From NCBI GenBank assembly GCA_010645155.1, contig JAAGOF010000249.1, positions 63,486 to 127,485 of the forward strand: a stretch of DNA of 64,000 bases, written 5' to 3'. Below the pieces are notes generated by a model. It was not told where the DNA came from. It did no database searches and saw only the letters and a list, made by a program, of their open reading frames with translations. Position numbers and translations under genes: made by a program. This DNA comes from Tigriopus japonicus (lineage: Eukaryota > Arthropoda > Copepoda > Harpacticoida > Harpacticidae). The first letter of the stretch is position 1. Each line of letters starts with the position of its first letter. Below are positions 12,308 to 22,761 of the stretch, one piece after another.

Positions 12308-15300
12308 ATGACGGCCGATTTGGACGGACGATTTGATGATGCCGAGGAGGACCTCGGGTCCAATCCCGACTGTCCCGTGCCTCGTGTCCGTCCGCCCGAT
12401 TCAATCATCCGTGAATTACCCGAGGCACCCGATTCCCGAGAGAACGTCGCGTGGGATTCGGATCAGGATGATGAGAATTATGACGATGACGATGATTATG
12501 AGTTGAATGGGGGTCGGGGACTGGATCGTGGGACCGGTGGGACGGGTCCAGCCGCGCTCAAAGCCAACCGATGTCAACCCACGGATCAACGCTTGCGCCA
12601 AAAATACGAGAATCGGATCAATTTGCGGGCTTATGAGGCTCCGCAAACTCGGTTAAGCGGTTCAGCCCTCAATCCCGTCTTTGAACAACATCGGAAAGCC
12701 GATAAAGAACGGTAAGAAAGGCGTCAAGCGAGCTACCTACCAACCTACATACATTGACCCGCATCAAACAGAGCCGTCATGAGCGGTTCTTAGGAAGTTC
12801 TTAGCGGTTCTTACGGAAGAGTGTATGAAGAACGTTTGTAGAAAACGTCGAAAAAAATCAAATTCGTCGAAAAGAGCGGTGTTTTGAGGGAAAACACGCC
12901 AGTTACAAACGCTTCTCAACGAACAAATCGATTTGATTTTCAACGCTGAATTCTAGAGAGGTCTCGGAATTTGGCTGTAGGCACCTCTGTAAATAATATG
13001 TGACCAGTGTCATCAATTTCAAAATGTTAGATGCCTTAAGGATATGGGAAAGAGACTTCTGCAATATTCAAGTGATATCGTGATCCAAAGGTTGTGAGAA
13101 AATGTATACACCCAACCGGGGATAATTTATAAACTAATAAAAGCCAAAATGTTGATCTTAGACCGATTTCAATTTCACTGGGGTTAATTTTGGAAATGTG
13201 GTCTTTAAATGAGTCTCAACAATTAAAACTGAATTTCCTTTTTGTTATCATAAAAAAGATATCCCCACCCTTTGGCCATAAAATCGTAACCTGACTTAAG
13301 CTTCAAGATGACATATTTCAAGCTGAGATACTTTTTCTTCCTTAAAAAACGAAATGAGACGGACGGCAAACAATTTCAGTTTCATTGTTAAGATATTATG
13401 CCATGGTTTACGTACATTTCATTAGGCGTAGACTAGTAAAACCTACTCTGTGACACGTCAATCTTTGCCACCTAAGAAACAAGACAAAATCTGATATATC
13501 TTCTCTTTTCCAAAATTACAGAACAAAATCCAAAAATAGCTGTTGCTGTACACATTGCTTTTACTAATTCTACCTTTTTCACTTTTCCATACGTGTGATC
13601 AATAGTGCCTTGATCCCCTCAGCTAGTTTTGGGCAATATTTGAGATGTCCATCATTCCAGATTGTTCTCAAAAAAGTATTGTACCAAGAGCTATATTGAC
13701 CTCTTTTTTTCACAACAATACACACATCAGTTGCTTTAGATCAGGGGTCGGCAACATTTTTTTGGGTCAAGGCCCACCAAATTTGATAGCGTGTTGGCAG
13801 GGACCCACCAAATTTGATAGCGTGTTGGCAGGGACCCACCAAATTTGATAGCGTGTTGGCAGGGACCCACCAAATTTGATGGCGTGTTGGCAGGGACCCA
13901 CCAAATTTGATAGCGTGTTGGCAGGGACCCACCAAATTTGATAGCGTGTTGGCAGGGACCCACCAAATTTGATAGCGTGTTGGCAGGGACCCACCAAATT
14001 TGATAGCGTGTTGGCAGGGACCCACCAAATTTGATAGCGTGTTGGCAGGGACCCACCAAATTTGATAGCGTGTTGGCAGGGACCCACCAAATTTGATAGC
14101 GTGTTGGCAGGGACCCACCAAATTTGATAGCGTGTTGGCAGGGACCCACCAAATTTGATAGCGTGTTGGCAGGGACCCACCAAATTTGATAGCTGTTGGC
14201 AGGGACCCACCAAATTTGATAGCGTGTTGGCAGGGGCCCACATATCGATCAAAGTAAAGAGCCTTGGTTCCACGAGTACAGTACTACGAATGGCTCCCGG
14301 GCCCATTGCTTTGTACTGATGGGTTTCGAGTTGGATTTTTGGCCGAGTTTTGCCACTTTGGATTTTAAGGTCAAAAAGTTGACCCCCAACTAATCTTCTC
14401 AACTAGAGACGTCATAAAATATGGCAGCACTGCCAACTCGAAATCCAAAAGTATAGCTACTGATGGAACTCGAAATCGAACTAGTTCGAGTGTTGCCAAA
14501 TTGGTCACTGTTTAGGTCTTTTTGAAAACGTTCAAAACAACCTGCCCTAATCAACAATGATGAACTTCCGAGTAAAAAATGGCAGCACTCCCGGTTCGAA
14601 ACCCATCACTATTGCTTTGGACTTTCCCCATAGCTCCTGGGCCCACCCACGACCAACAGATGTGGGCCGCGGCCCACCGGTTGCCTACCCCTGCTCTGGA
14701 TGTTAGGTGTCTGTGAGCATTACAACTGGATTACTTTAATACAACATATACTAAAGTCACATTAACTAGCCTTGAAATGGAAGTTTTAGTTTTAACGTTC
14801 CAAACCAGATTGAATAGTTTCATAAGCTATCAAGAAAAATGTCTCAAAATTTGACAGGACCAAGAGTTATCGACCTGAACCCTGATGATAACATAGTTTA
14901 GCAAATTACTCGATGCAAATATCTTCTAAAGGTCCTAAAAGCCTAAATTCCACCCAGACAACCGAAAACCTGCCTTGGATTTTCCCACCACTTTTACAAA
15001 CCGACTCAAATAGAATTCGCATCAAGTTGTAAAATCTGATTTGCTCTTTTGGCTATCATTTAACCATCATCGAAATTTGGATCCACGTAAACCAAGCATG
15101 AAGATGCAATTGTATATTGTCCTTTGGGCTCTTCTCAAGTCATGGACATGTCAACTTTCATCAAAAAAGAGCCTAAAGGAATCAATTCATTTTGAAGTTT
15201 TCCTATTGTCTGACACAAATGGGTAAAATGTAAAAGCAGTTTATAAATGACTGATAACACATATCTTATTCAGAAAACCTTCTTCGTTTGTAGTAAGTAA

Positions 15301-17143
15301 GGCAAAAAAGTGATTTTGTGATGAATGCCAACAAGTAAAGATTTATGTGTCATACTGTTAAGTGTTACCATTAATCAGTCAAATAACTGACTGATGAGCG
15401 TAAAAGATCAATTCACTTTTTTTCTTCCACAAATTAGAAATGAAGTTCCCTGATCGTTTTTGTCATCAAACTTATCAAACCCCGAAAACCGGGTGTCAGA
15501 ATGGCAATACAGTGTTGACTCATCCTTTTTGCGTCTGATTGTTTGACATGTTCCGACATGACACATTTTGAAGTTGTACCTTTGTCACCGGCTTCTCTAT
15601 TTACTTTAGTTACAACCTGGCCCCGGTGTTTCCCCTGCCAAGAAAAAAGATATAATTGTTGTGGGATTTGCCCGAAATTTAACTTTCATTGATGCATTTC
15701 CGCCTATATGATGTCACGTTTATTTTAGGGCTTCGTGTTAATTCCGGGATAGCCCTCAAATGATGGCATAATTAGACCATTCATTCCAACTAAAAAGAGT
15801 GTATTTTATCTATAACGTTTCCTTTTTTCTTTCTTTGCAGACACCGTGTCAAAGACAAATCGGATAGGGCTACTATCGAAAACGTACTCGATCCCCGTAC
15901 CCGCATGATCTTGTTCAAACTCTTGGACAAAAAGTTCATTCAAACCATCAACGGCTGTATTTCCACAGGCAAAGAGGCAAATGTCTACCATTGTCAAGCT
16001 GGAGATGGTTCAGCCGCCGATTGCGCTGTAAAGATTTACAAGACCTCGATTCTAGTGTTCAAAGATCGTGACAAGTACGTCACGGGTGAGCACCGATTTC
16101 GATCCGGCTACAGTAAAAAGAACCCGCGAAAAATGGTTCGCACATGGGCTGAGAAGGAAATGCGCAATCTCACTCGCCTTCACCATGCCGGTATTTTATG
16201 TCCCGAGCCCATTTTACTTCGCGATCATGTGCTACTCATGGGATTTCTTGGTCAAGATGGATGGCCTGCTCCTCGATTGCATGATGCTGAAATTGCCGAA
16301 TCCAAAGCTCGCGAACTTTATTGGGACCTGGTTTTGACCATACGCAAGATCTACCATGTTTGCAAGTTAGTCCATGGGGATTTGAGTGAATATAATCTCT
16401 TGTTTCATAACGGAAAAGCTTATGTGATTGACGTCTCTCAATCGGTGGAACATGATCATCCTCATGCTTTGGAATTTTTGCGAACTGACTTGAAAAATGT
16501 GAGTGACTTCTTCCGACGTAAGGGTGTTAATGTTTTGGGGTTGAAGACCTTTTTCGATTTTGTGGTCGACCCCACAATACCTGATGATAAGCAAGAAGAA
16601 AGACTGGCCCAATTGGATCAATTGGCCGCTGCCACAGTCGAAGACGAACCAACGGCAGAAGATGAGATTGCAGAGAACGTGTTCCAAAAAGTTCATATTG
16701 CTCGTGCCTTGGAAGAGATTGCCAATCCTGGGGCAGACATTGCCAAGGCAAAAGCGGGAGAAAAAGAAGTTTTATATCAAAGTGTCACCGGTGTGGTGTT
16801 GAACCAAAATCAGGGGAAAGCTGAGAGGGATGAATCCGAGAATGAGTCTGATGATGCGTCAGAGAGTGACAGCGATGTCAGTGAAGGCTCGGGTTCTAGT
16901 GAAGATGGTGATGTTAAGGATAAAAAAGGATTCAAGAGCAGCCGGAGACCGCGAGAAGAGTCTCCAAACAGTCGGAAGGTATGATTTCTTGACAGGTTTG
17001 AAGATGAGTTCACTTACTTCAAAGATTGTTTCCCATTTCAGGAGAGAAAGAAGGCGGTAAAAGACCAGCAAGCGGCCAAGAGGAAGGAAAAAATAAAGAA
17101 ACACATCAAGAAGAAGAAGGAAAAAGCTACTAAAAAGAAATAA
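12308..17143 (+). CDS. RIOK1: RIOK1, atypical serine kinase/ATPase of 40S maturation
   Basis: Exons are 12308..12711, 15841..16978 and 17042..17143, giving 547 residues (human 568). Introns are 3,129 and 63 nt, both GT-AG. The Met at 12308 is preferred: upstream in-frame codons offer only TTG, and MTADLDGRFDDAEED resembles the acidic N-terminus of the family. RIO-domain motifs are all intact: the P-loop STGKEANVYH (about residues 176-185), the ATP-binding Lys in AVKIYK (199), the catalytic HGDLSEYN with Asp at about 315, and the metal-binding Asp of VIDVSQSVEHDHP (about 332). The tail is acidic, then strongly Lys-rich, as usual. RIOK1 acts on cytoplasmic pre-40S particles with NOB1/PNO1 and in the PRMT5 complex. 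It is divergent from LTV1. The long first intron holds nested transposons. Catalytic residues are complete, so activity is expected. Confidence 0.97.
13771..14235. repeat. 31-bp minisatellite, about 15 units
   Basis: The near-perfect unit runs from ggacccaccaaatttgata through gcgtgttggca and is repeated head to tail about fifteen times. Variants are few: one unit has gatggcg instead of gatagcg (about 13880), and one lacks two bases (agctgttgg near 14191). Such uniformity implies recent expansion or homogenisation. Because 31 is not a multiple of three, all minus-strand frames stay open through the array, producing meaningless long ORFs. Confidence 0.95.
14314..14611. mobile_element. Nested 298-bp hAT-like MITE with perfect 8-bp target duplication
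   Basis: Terminal inverted repeats are TACTGATGGGTTTCGAGTTGG and, reversed, TAGTGATGGGTTTCGAACCGG (17/21 identical). The element is flanked on both sides by ttgctttg (14306-14313 and 14612-14619), an exact 8-bp duplication. Removing the element and one duplicate restores continuity with the related copy near 21930, which reads attttggactttccccatag at the same place. It carries no coding capacity. The TAGTGATGG terminus is typical of hAT superfamily MITEs. Confidence 0.85.
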
Positions 17144-17248
17144 ATGACGTTTATCAAAGAGCTTATGTTTAGTGGTTTCTCTATTCTCGAGGTTGAGCCA
17201 ATATAATTTGTTTTAACAATTTACATAGATAAAGAATGAATCATTTGA

Positions 17249-18187
17249 TTAACGGGTGGTGGCGGGAGCGGTAGCATTGACGTAGATGATCTCAGTGCCT
17301 TCAGCGCAGTCGTATTGCGGGCAGCAATCGGGGAACTCGAGCTCTGTTTGATCCTCCACGGGCAACAATTCACAGCCAGTGGTCAGCTCCAAATCAATCA
17401 GAGGGCCACAATCCTCCACCTGTTCAGCCAAGAATTTCTTGTCTTCTCCTTCTGCATGGGAAGAAATGAAAATTATTATCAATCAGAAGTCAACAGCAGA
17501 TATCGTGAAAAAACATGGCGGATGTGTGCGAAACCAATATTCAGTGTTGCCAAAACATTTTATAGAACAACCCCGATTTGCAAACATTATTTTGTTCCGA
17601 GTTGCTCCAAAGTTGATTAAGTATGGGATTCAAAGTTGTGCCGCTTGGATATTTTTGAAACTGTTTTTTCGTGTAATGTAGAGTGTTGATGGTGAAACTG
17701 CTTCTCAATCGAGCGTATGCTCAAGAGGTTTTGCAAAAGCAATACGAGTTGCGGCAACGCTGTTCGCAACAGGCGCACGTAAACTGGTTTCATTTCTTGT
17801 ACTCTTCAAAACCGGTTTCAAAGTAGGAGAACGTGTAATAAATTGGCGCAATTCGTGATTTAACTTACCTTTATCTTTGGTTTCGACGATGCGGCACGAA
17901 GCACGCCCACAAAAGGGAGCAAGGGACCAACTGTCGTCAACGGCGAACACTTTGCATTGTGTAGAGGCGAAGCACATTCCGGGGAAGTCTGCCAAGGGTA
18001 AATAGAGATTCGGTCAGAGGTGTGTCGCAACGGGTAAGTATGTTTACGCTCTATTATGGTGGATGGTATTACCTCTAAGCCTATCTGCGGGAATCAGCCT
18101 CTTAAAGGGCTCTCTCTTGATCACAACACCGGAGACGAAAGAGGCCACAAAGAGGGCAGAAAAACACAATGCAATGGAACGGTTCAT
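17249..18187 (-). CDS. Secreted single-domain von Willebrand factor C (SVWC-like) protein
   Basis: Three minus-strand exons, 18073..18187, 17869..17988 and 17249..17451, join in frame through GT-AG introns (84 and 417 nt) into 145 residues. The start MNRSIALCFSALFVASFVSG is a clear signal peptide. The mature part holds nine cysteines, spaced MC.FASTQC, PFCGRASC, EDCGPL, TTGCELL and FPDCCPQYDC. The closing (Y/F)PDCCP..C pattern and single-domain size are characteristic of arthropod SVWC proteins, some of which (Vago-type) respond to infection or nutrition. No role is shown here. The tail ENATAP-like segment includes one N-glycosylation sequon (NAT). A TATA box precedes the gene at a suitable distance. 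Its 3' end is convergent with RIOK1, 105 nt away. Family call is fairly confident; function is unknown. Confidence 0.8.
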
Positions 18188-18260
18188 CTTGAGCGATTGA
18201 TCGAGACTTGAAAGCTTTGTCCCTTGGTTTTCGAATGCCTTCTTCCCCGAACCCGGCTCC

Positions 18261-18267
18261 TTATATA
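18261..18267 (-). promoter_or_regulatory. TATA box of the SVWC gene
   Basis: On the minus strand the sequence reads GTATATAAGGAG, a strong TATA match, 74-80 nt upstream of the start codon at 18187. That leaves room for a leader of about 45 nt if transcription starts some 30 nt downstream of the TATA box. TATA promoters are common in inducible or tissue-restricted genes. Confidence 0.65.
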
Positions 18268-18279
18268 CATACAAGAATC

Positions 18280-19160
18280 TACGGCCACTTCAAGCACGAT
18301 CAAGCGTAAGATGCATTATACGCATCCCTCTTTGCTCCCTCCAACAATGAGCCACACCTCGTGACATTTTGTCGAATTCTATGCCAGTTCGTTGGATAGA
18401 CTTTTGGCATTTGCTTTGTTGCCTGTGTTCAGGTTTTCAGAGTGTGTAGCTGTCCTAGGGAATATGGACAAATCTTCCATTGTTGCCCTAAATGAGGGAA
18501 GCCAAAGCTACAGGACCAAGCACCTCGGGCAAGTTCGTGTAGCTACCGTTCTCAATACCATTTTGTCGGCATGGTTGCCAAGGATTGAAAAAGGCATCCC
18601 CCCCCCCTTATCTTTCCGATTGGGTAAGGTGAGAAGTGTCCTGAATTATTTTATTAAGGCTTGAAAACTATTTGCTCCATATGGTTGTTTTGATGGGACT
18701 AAATTCAGAGATAACAATGAAAGACGTATTAATAGCTCGAATAACGACGATCAGGTATGCAGGAGGCAAGTTTGACGTGACAAACCAATGCCACTTTACC
18801 TTGTGAACAAAGGATTTGGTGTATCATGTTCTTCTTCACCCTCTGGCTGCTGGTAAATTCTCAACTGCCTATTACTAGTTTCTGATAAACCAAGATATCC
18901 ACACACTATTAGACATGGTGTATTTACACAAGTTGACATTTTAAATCAACAATGAACAAGGATTATTCTTCATTCTTTCTTATAACAGTTTGCAATACAA
19001 AAGGAGGACTTTTGGATTAAGGGACTTACGAAAGATCGGTTAGTTATAAAATGCTTGAAAGCATCAAATTGTTCAACTTGACGATTGTGACTGACGTTCG
19101 AGGAGGATTTCTGGATGAATGAGTATAAACTAGTTAAAGCTTTTTGATGAATGCTTTTGT
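18280..19160. other. Intergenic, SVWC promoter side to GPCR 3' end
   Basis: About 0.9 kb. It includes the SVWC upstream region and the probable 3' UTR of the GPCR. A possible minus-strand AATAAA lies near 18652. I see no supported coding exon; the open frame at 18392-18664 has no recognisable domain. Confidence 0.5.
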
Positions 19161-20737
19161 TTACGAAATGATGAATATCCTATTAGTGGATCCTTGTTTT
19201 GGAGGGTTCATAATGTTGTTGTTACTGTTGCTTTTGGTTTTATTGTCGTAATTCATATTGTAGTTTGCGGTTTTCGTTGGTGGTGTTGGGGTAAAGCTGT
19301 TGGATGTTCGTTGGGAGAGATTCTCACGAGCACGAACGGCGATCTTGTACAGATTCCTTCGAAACACGGGATACCAGAAAGCATACACGATTGGGTCGGC
19401 TAGTGCGTTCAGAATCCATCCCAACAAGGACATAGTGAAGACTTTTGTCAGATGCAGGGCATGGCTGGTCTCGGCCAACATCTGACAGATGGGAGCTTCC
19501 TCCAATGGCATGGGTGTTACCAGGACACAGCTCTCTTGACCGGCCATAAATCGATGATAGCAATGAAGAAGGGTCACGCGGGTGTGAACCCAAGTCTGAT
19601 TAAGGCCAATAACCATTGACTCATTGTGGGAATGTTTGCACTCCCTGTATCCCACCATTATCTCGGTGTTAAAAGATCGGGAGACGTGGGAAATGATATC
19701 GTCGATAGCCACACTAACACACGGAAGCTCCACCAAGGAGTAAATGAACAAGATGATCACCACATATCGAATGGTCTTCATCGTATTCTTGATACGGGCA
19801 TTGTCCTTAAACAAAGACGTCGAACTGAAGTGTTGAATAGAGGTCGTCTTCAGACGATTTTCTCCCAAAGCGATTGGAACAGATACAACCGTTTGGAGGG
19901 AGGCCACTGAGTTGTCCCGACTGTAACGAGTTTTGATTTTCTCCATTTCTCGTTTGTGCCGAAGAGCTATGGCTAATATGACGATATACATTCCATGCAT
20001 GGCGAACCATGTGACAAAGAAGAACACGTTCCAAAAGATGACCATTCCCAAAGGCAGCACATGGGTGAAAGTGCAAACGTCGTCCCACGGAAGGGACACG
20101 GAAAACGAGTAAATCATTGCTCCAATCAATGCCGCACCGATTGAGACTATCACAAGAATCCCGGCCCGTGGAAGTGTCATCACAGTGTTGTATTTTAAAG
20201 GTTTGGTTATAAATAGATAGCGGTCAATGGTGAGGAGAAGTACGGATCCAAGAGACGAAAACATAGTGAACGTCACCAATGCTAAAAAGCGAAACCAAGT
20301 GATGATGTAGTGAACGAACGGTTCTAATTATCGGTAACCAAATTCTCCTTCTTACCCTTTTCGATCATACATCTAGTTTGGAGTTCTGATTGAGACGGCA
20401 GGTTCTCGATTTTCAGTCCATCTAAACTTGGATTGACTGCTCCTGTTAGAACAATGGCATCGGCCACGATGGTGAATAAATCCACGGCAGAATTGTACGC
20501 TATGTAGAGCAAAGCCGGTCTGTCGCTTCGCCCCGAGAACAAAATCGTTCCACAAGACACCAGAACAAAGGCATTCAGAACAATCGAAATAGGAGTGAGG
20601 AATTGGAAGACTAAAATAACTATCTGAGTGGGAAGGTTGAAATTAATCAACGGCGTCAGGAAATCTTTTTCGGGTGATAGATCTTGGAACTGACTCAAAG
20701 TCAGAGTGGTATTCCAGAGACCTGTTCTCTCTGTCAT
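19161..20737 (-). CDS. Divergent rhodopsin-like (class A) G protein-coupled receptor
   Basis: Two minus-strand blocks, 20356..20737 and 19161..20323, give 514 residues if joined across 32 nt that begin GTAAGA and end TTAG. Seven hydrophobic segments are visible: TM1 near NLPTQIVILVFQF, TM2 NSAVDLFTIVADAI, TM3 ending LLLTIDRY, TM4 GILVIVSIGAALIGAM, TM5 IFWNVFFFVTWF, TM6 VVIILFIYSLVELP, and TM7 with DPIVYAFWYP in place of NPxxY. Intracellular loop 2 has the class A KPLKY. Deviations are the absence of Trp in TM4, SLVELP instead of CWxP, and a roughly 75-residue, four-cysteine loop between TM6 and TM7 with two N-glycosylation sequons. The N-terminus has a sequon (NTT). The C-tail is Asn-rich. 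Ligand class cannot be assigned. The 32-nt gap is too short for an ordinary intron, so the junction may hide a frameshift or a different splice. Confidence 0.75.
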
Positions 20738-21147
20738 GGTGAGAGCAACTGAGACGGAATTTTTCCTTTAAGAAACCAAGCAAAGGAATAAAAACAATGA
20801 GTGAGAGTCCTCTTGACACTTGAATTGTACTGCTGCACACCTTGTTGGGGAAAAACCATCGTCGATCAATGCAAGGGCGCTTGTCACAAGAGAGCAGATA
20901 GATTGTTGATAGAGAAGGCAGACGTGCCAATCAATCGGGGAACACTATTGTTTGCGACTTATTGACATGTCTAATCTCGTTGAAGGAACATTTGTCGATA
21001 TTAGAACAAAAACGTTAAATCCAAAAAAAGTGTAATACGAACGGGAATAATCATTAAAAAGGAATGAAATAAATCATTTATGATATGAAATTCATACTTA
21101 GTAAACTGGCTTTTCAATTTAAATGTCTTTACTTGTAATGATATAGG

Positions 21148-21343
21148 CCGCATGTTAACGCAGCTAATTCAAAAAGCGAGAGTACACGTCAGATCAAGTC
21201 AGATTGACGTGCCTAGAGTATATACTCTCGACAGCTGTTGTGTTTGAAACACAGGAGTTGGGGTGAGTATATACTCAACAAACGTTAATCTGACTTGATT
21301 TTGGTGTACTCTCACTTTTTGAATTAGCTGCGTTAACATGCGG
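21148..21343. mobile_element. 196-bp MITE with long terminal inverted repeats
   Basis: The left arm starts CCGCATGTTAACGCAGCTAA and continues through AATTCAAAAAGCGAGAGTACAC. The right arm is its reverse complement with one change (GTGAG for GCGAG). Similarity continues further in through ATCAAGTCAGATT. The centre contains GAGTATATACTC twice, itself palindromic. The whole piece could fold into a hairpin. A target duplication is not clear (flanks gatatagg and atattcagg), so I do not name a superfamily. Confidence 0.75.
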
Positions 21344-21766
21344 ATATTCAGGGATTTGAAAAGAAGTCAACGAAAATCCATTTTATCGAAATTCAATTAT
21401 TATAAAACAATGAAAAATTCCATACAAGACAAATTTCAGTAAAAAAGCACGTTTGTGTACGTTTTATCCAAAAGAATATTTATTGTTTTCTTTTAGGTAA
21501 CTTGATTTTTTCAATATAGGTCAAAATTTTGCTCAAATGTGATGTAATTTTTAAGAAAAATATTTTTTTCGCAATTTCCCACACCTTTCACAACGTTTTC
21601 AAGTTTTGGATTTTGTTAGGTTGGGTTTGGTATATTTTTATTTACTTTAAGTTTTTTCTCAGTTACAGCTAACAAAAATGCTAAAATGAAGAGGCAGAAT
21701 GGAATATGAAATTGGCTACAAAAATAATACAACGTAGAAAATAGAATATGAAGGTAACATTAGGGC

Positions 21767-21997
21767 CAGGGGTCGTCAGCCACTTTTGGGTCAATTCTCA
21801 CGAAATTTGGTTTTGTGTTGTCAGGGGCCCACCAATCGGACGTTGGTTGGTTTAGGGGTCTACAAATACCGTTTTAAGAACTTTGGGCCCACGAGTACGG
21901 TACTATGGATGGCTCCTGGAACCACTATTTTGGACTTTCCCCATAGTTCCTAGGCCCACTAAGGATCACTCTTGAGCCCACAGGTTGCAGGCCCGCG
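21767..21997. mobile_element. Second, degraded copy of the CAGGGGTCG hAT-like family
   Basis: It begins CAGGGGTCGTCAGCCAC and ends near GGTTGCAGGCCCGCG. It shares with the RIOK1-intron copy the blocks CCCACGAGTACgGTACTA, ATGGCTCCtGG and GGACTTTCCCCATAG. It has a single unit where the other copy has about fifteen, and it lacks the nested element. Its ends are decayed and the flanking 8-mers match only 4/8, so it is older or more eroded. Confidence 0.7.
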
Positions 21998-22761
21998 ATT
22001 TAGATCAAGTGCGAAGGTTTGTAGCTCCCCTAGCTTTCTCTTTGATTTCAGCATGTGTGTCTACCTAGAGTTTTTGCGGTGGGTTTACCTATTATTTGTC
22101 TATGGATTGGTGTTCCCTGCCTGTCATCATCAACATAATGATGAGTCTTGCCTTTCGATCGGGCCCAATGTTTGTCGAGTCTTAAAAATCAGTGGCATGA
22201 CAATCTCCGACAAAACAAAGCCTCAACCGCGCGAGTCGTTCATAGCCCAAATATGTCTTTCACCAACAGGAAGGTTGGCATCAGGTGTTCCCTCGAATTG
22301 AATTAATGAAAAAATCAAATGTGTTAAAAGTCTGTTGACGTAGCAATGTTGTAGAATTTGCTAAATAATCCTGGCAACAAAGAATTTGCACCGTCGAAGG
22401 CAAAGAAGTGTGAGTTACGCCAGATCTTCATCGAAAGGTGATACTTCTTGTTGCACAACCAAGGCTGCAGACAGAGCCTCTTCCTTTACCAAAATGTCAG
22501 ACCCACAGTTCGATGAGGAGGTTTAGAAGGTTCGTGGTGTACAATATTCCGAAGAGGTTGAGGGGGAAACGTTCCTGGCTTTCATGAATATTTCGAGCCG
22601 TGTTTACCTTCTAGCCAAGCAGGTACACATAATTCTCAATAGACCCTTGACCAGAAGCACTTGGCTTCATCCAAACCTGAGCATTCTTCGGACAAAAAAG
22701 TCAAACAATAACAGCCAGGGCATTAGTCACCGAGTTTCCCTTTTGGAATCAGAATTAAACC

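Larger units (their letters stand above)
13742..14693. mobile_element. Non-autonomous hAT-like element with internal minisatellite
   Basis: The ends read CAGGGGTCGGCAAC and, reversed, CAGGGGTAGGCAACC: terminal inverted repeats of about 14 bp with one mismatch. Flanking 8-mers are ctttagat (13734-13741) and ctctggat (14694-14701), a 6/8 match and consistent with an aged 8-bp hAT target duplication; both fit the nTnnnnAn preference. The inside has no transposase. It holds an array of about fifteen 31-bp units (13771-14235) and a nested 298-bp element (14314-14611). A related copy lies at 21767-21997. It sits inside RIOK1 intron 1. Superfamily assignment rests on end sequence and duplication length only. 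Confidence 0.75.
12712..15840 (+). other. RIOK1 intron 1 (3,129 nt)
   Basis: A GT-AG intron with donor GGTAAGAAAG and a pyrimidine-rich acceptor ending ttctttctttgcag. Apart from the transposon complex at 13742-14693 it is AT-rich sequence in which I see no gene. A short plus ORF at 15041-15226 has no recognisable content. Confidence 0.9.
20738..22761. other. Intergenic, GPCR to ES1; transposon-rich
   Basis: A 2-kb AT-rich interval between the divergent GPCR and ES1 genes. It holds a 196-bp element with long inverted repeats (21148-21343) and a second copy of the hAT-like family (21767-21997). From about 22380 to 22622 there is a less AT-rich stretch with a good donor-like CAAGCAG/GTACAC at 22615-22627. 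It could be a 5' leader exon of ES1 or a broken gene. No protein domain is recognisable. Confidence 0.5.

Noticed and set aside
13736..14402. Three long minus-strand open frames of repeating GPCQHAIKFGGSLPTRYQ-type sequence
   Set aside because: They are translations of the 31-bp minisatellite. The unit length is not a multiple of three, so every frame is open by construction. There is no start or splice context.
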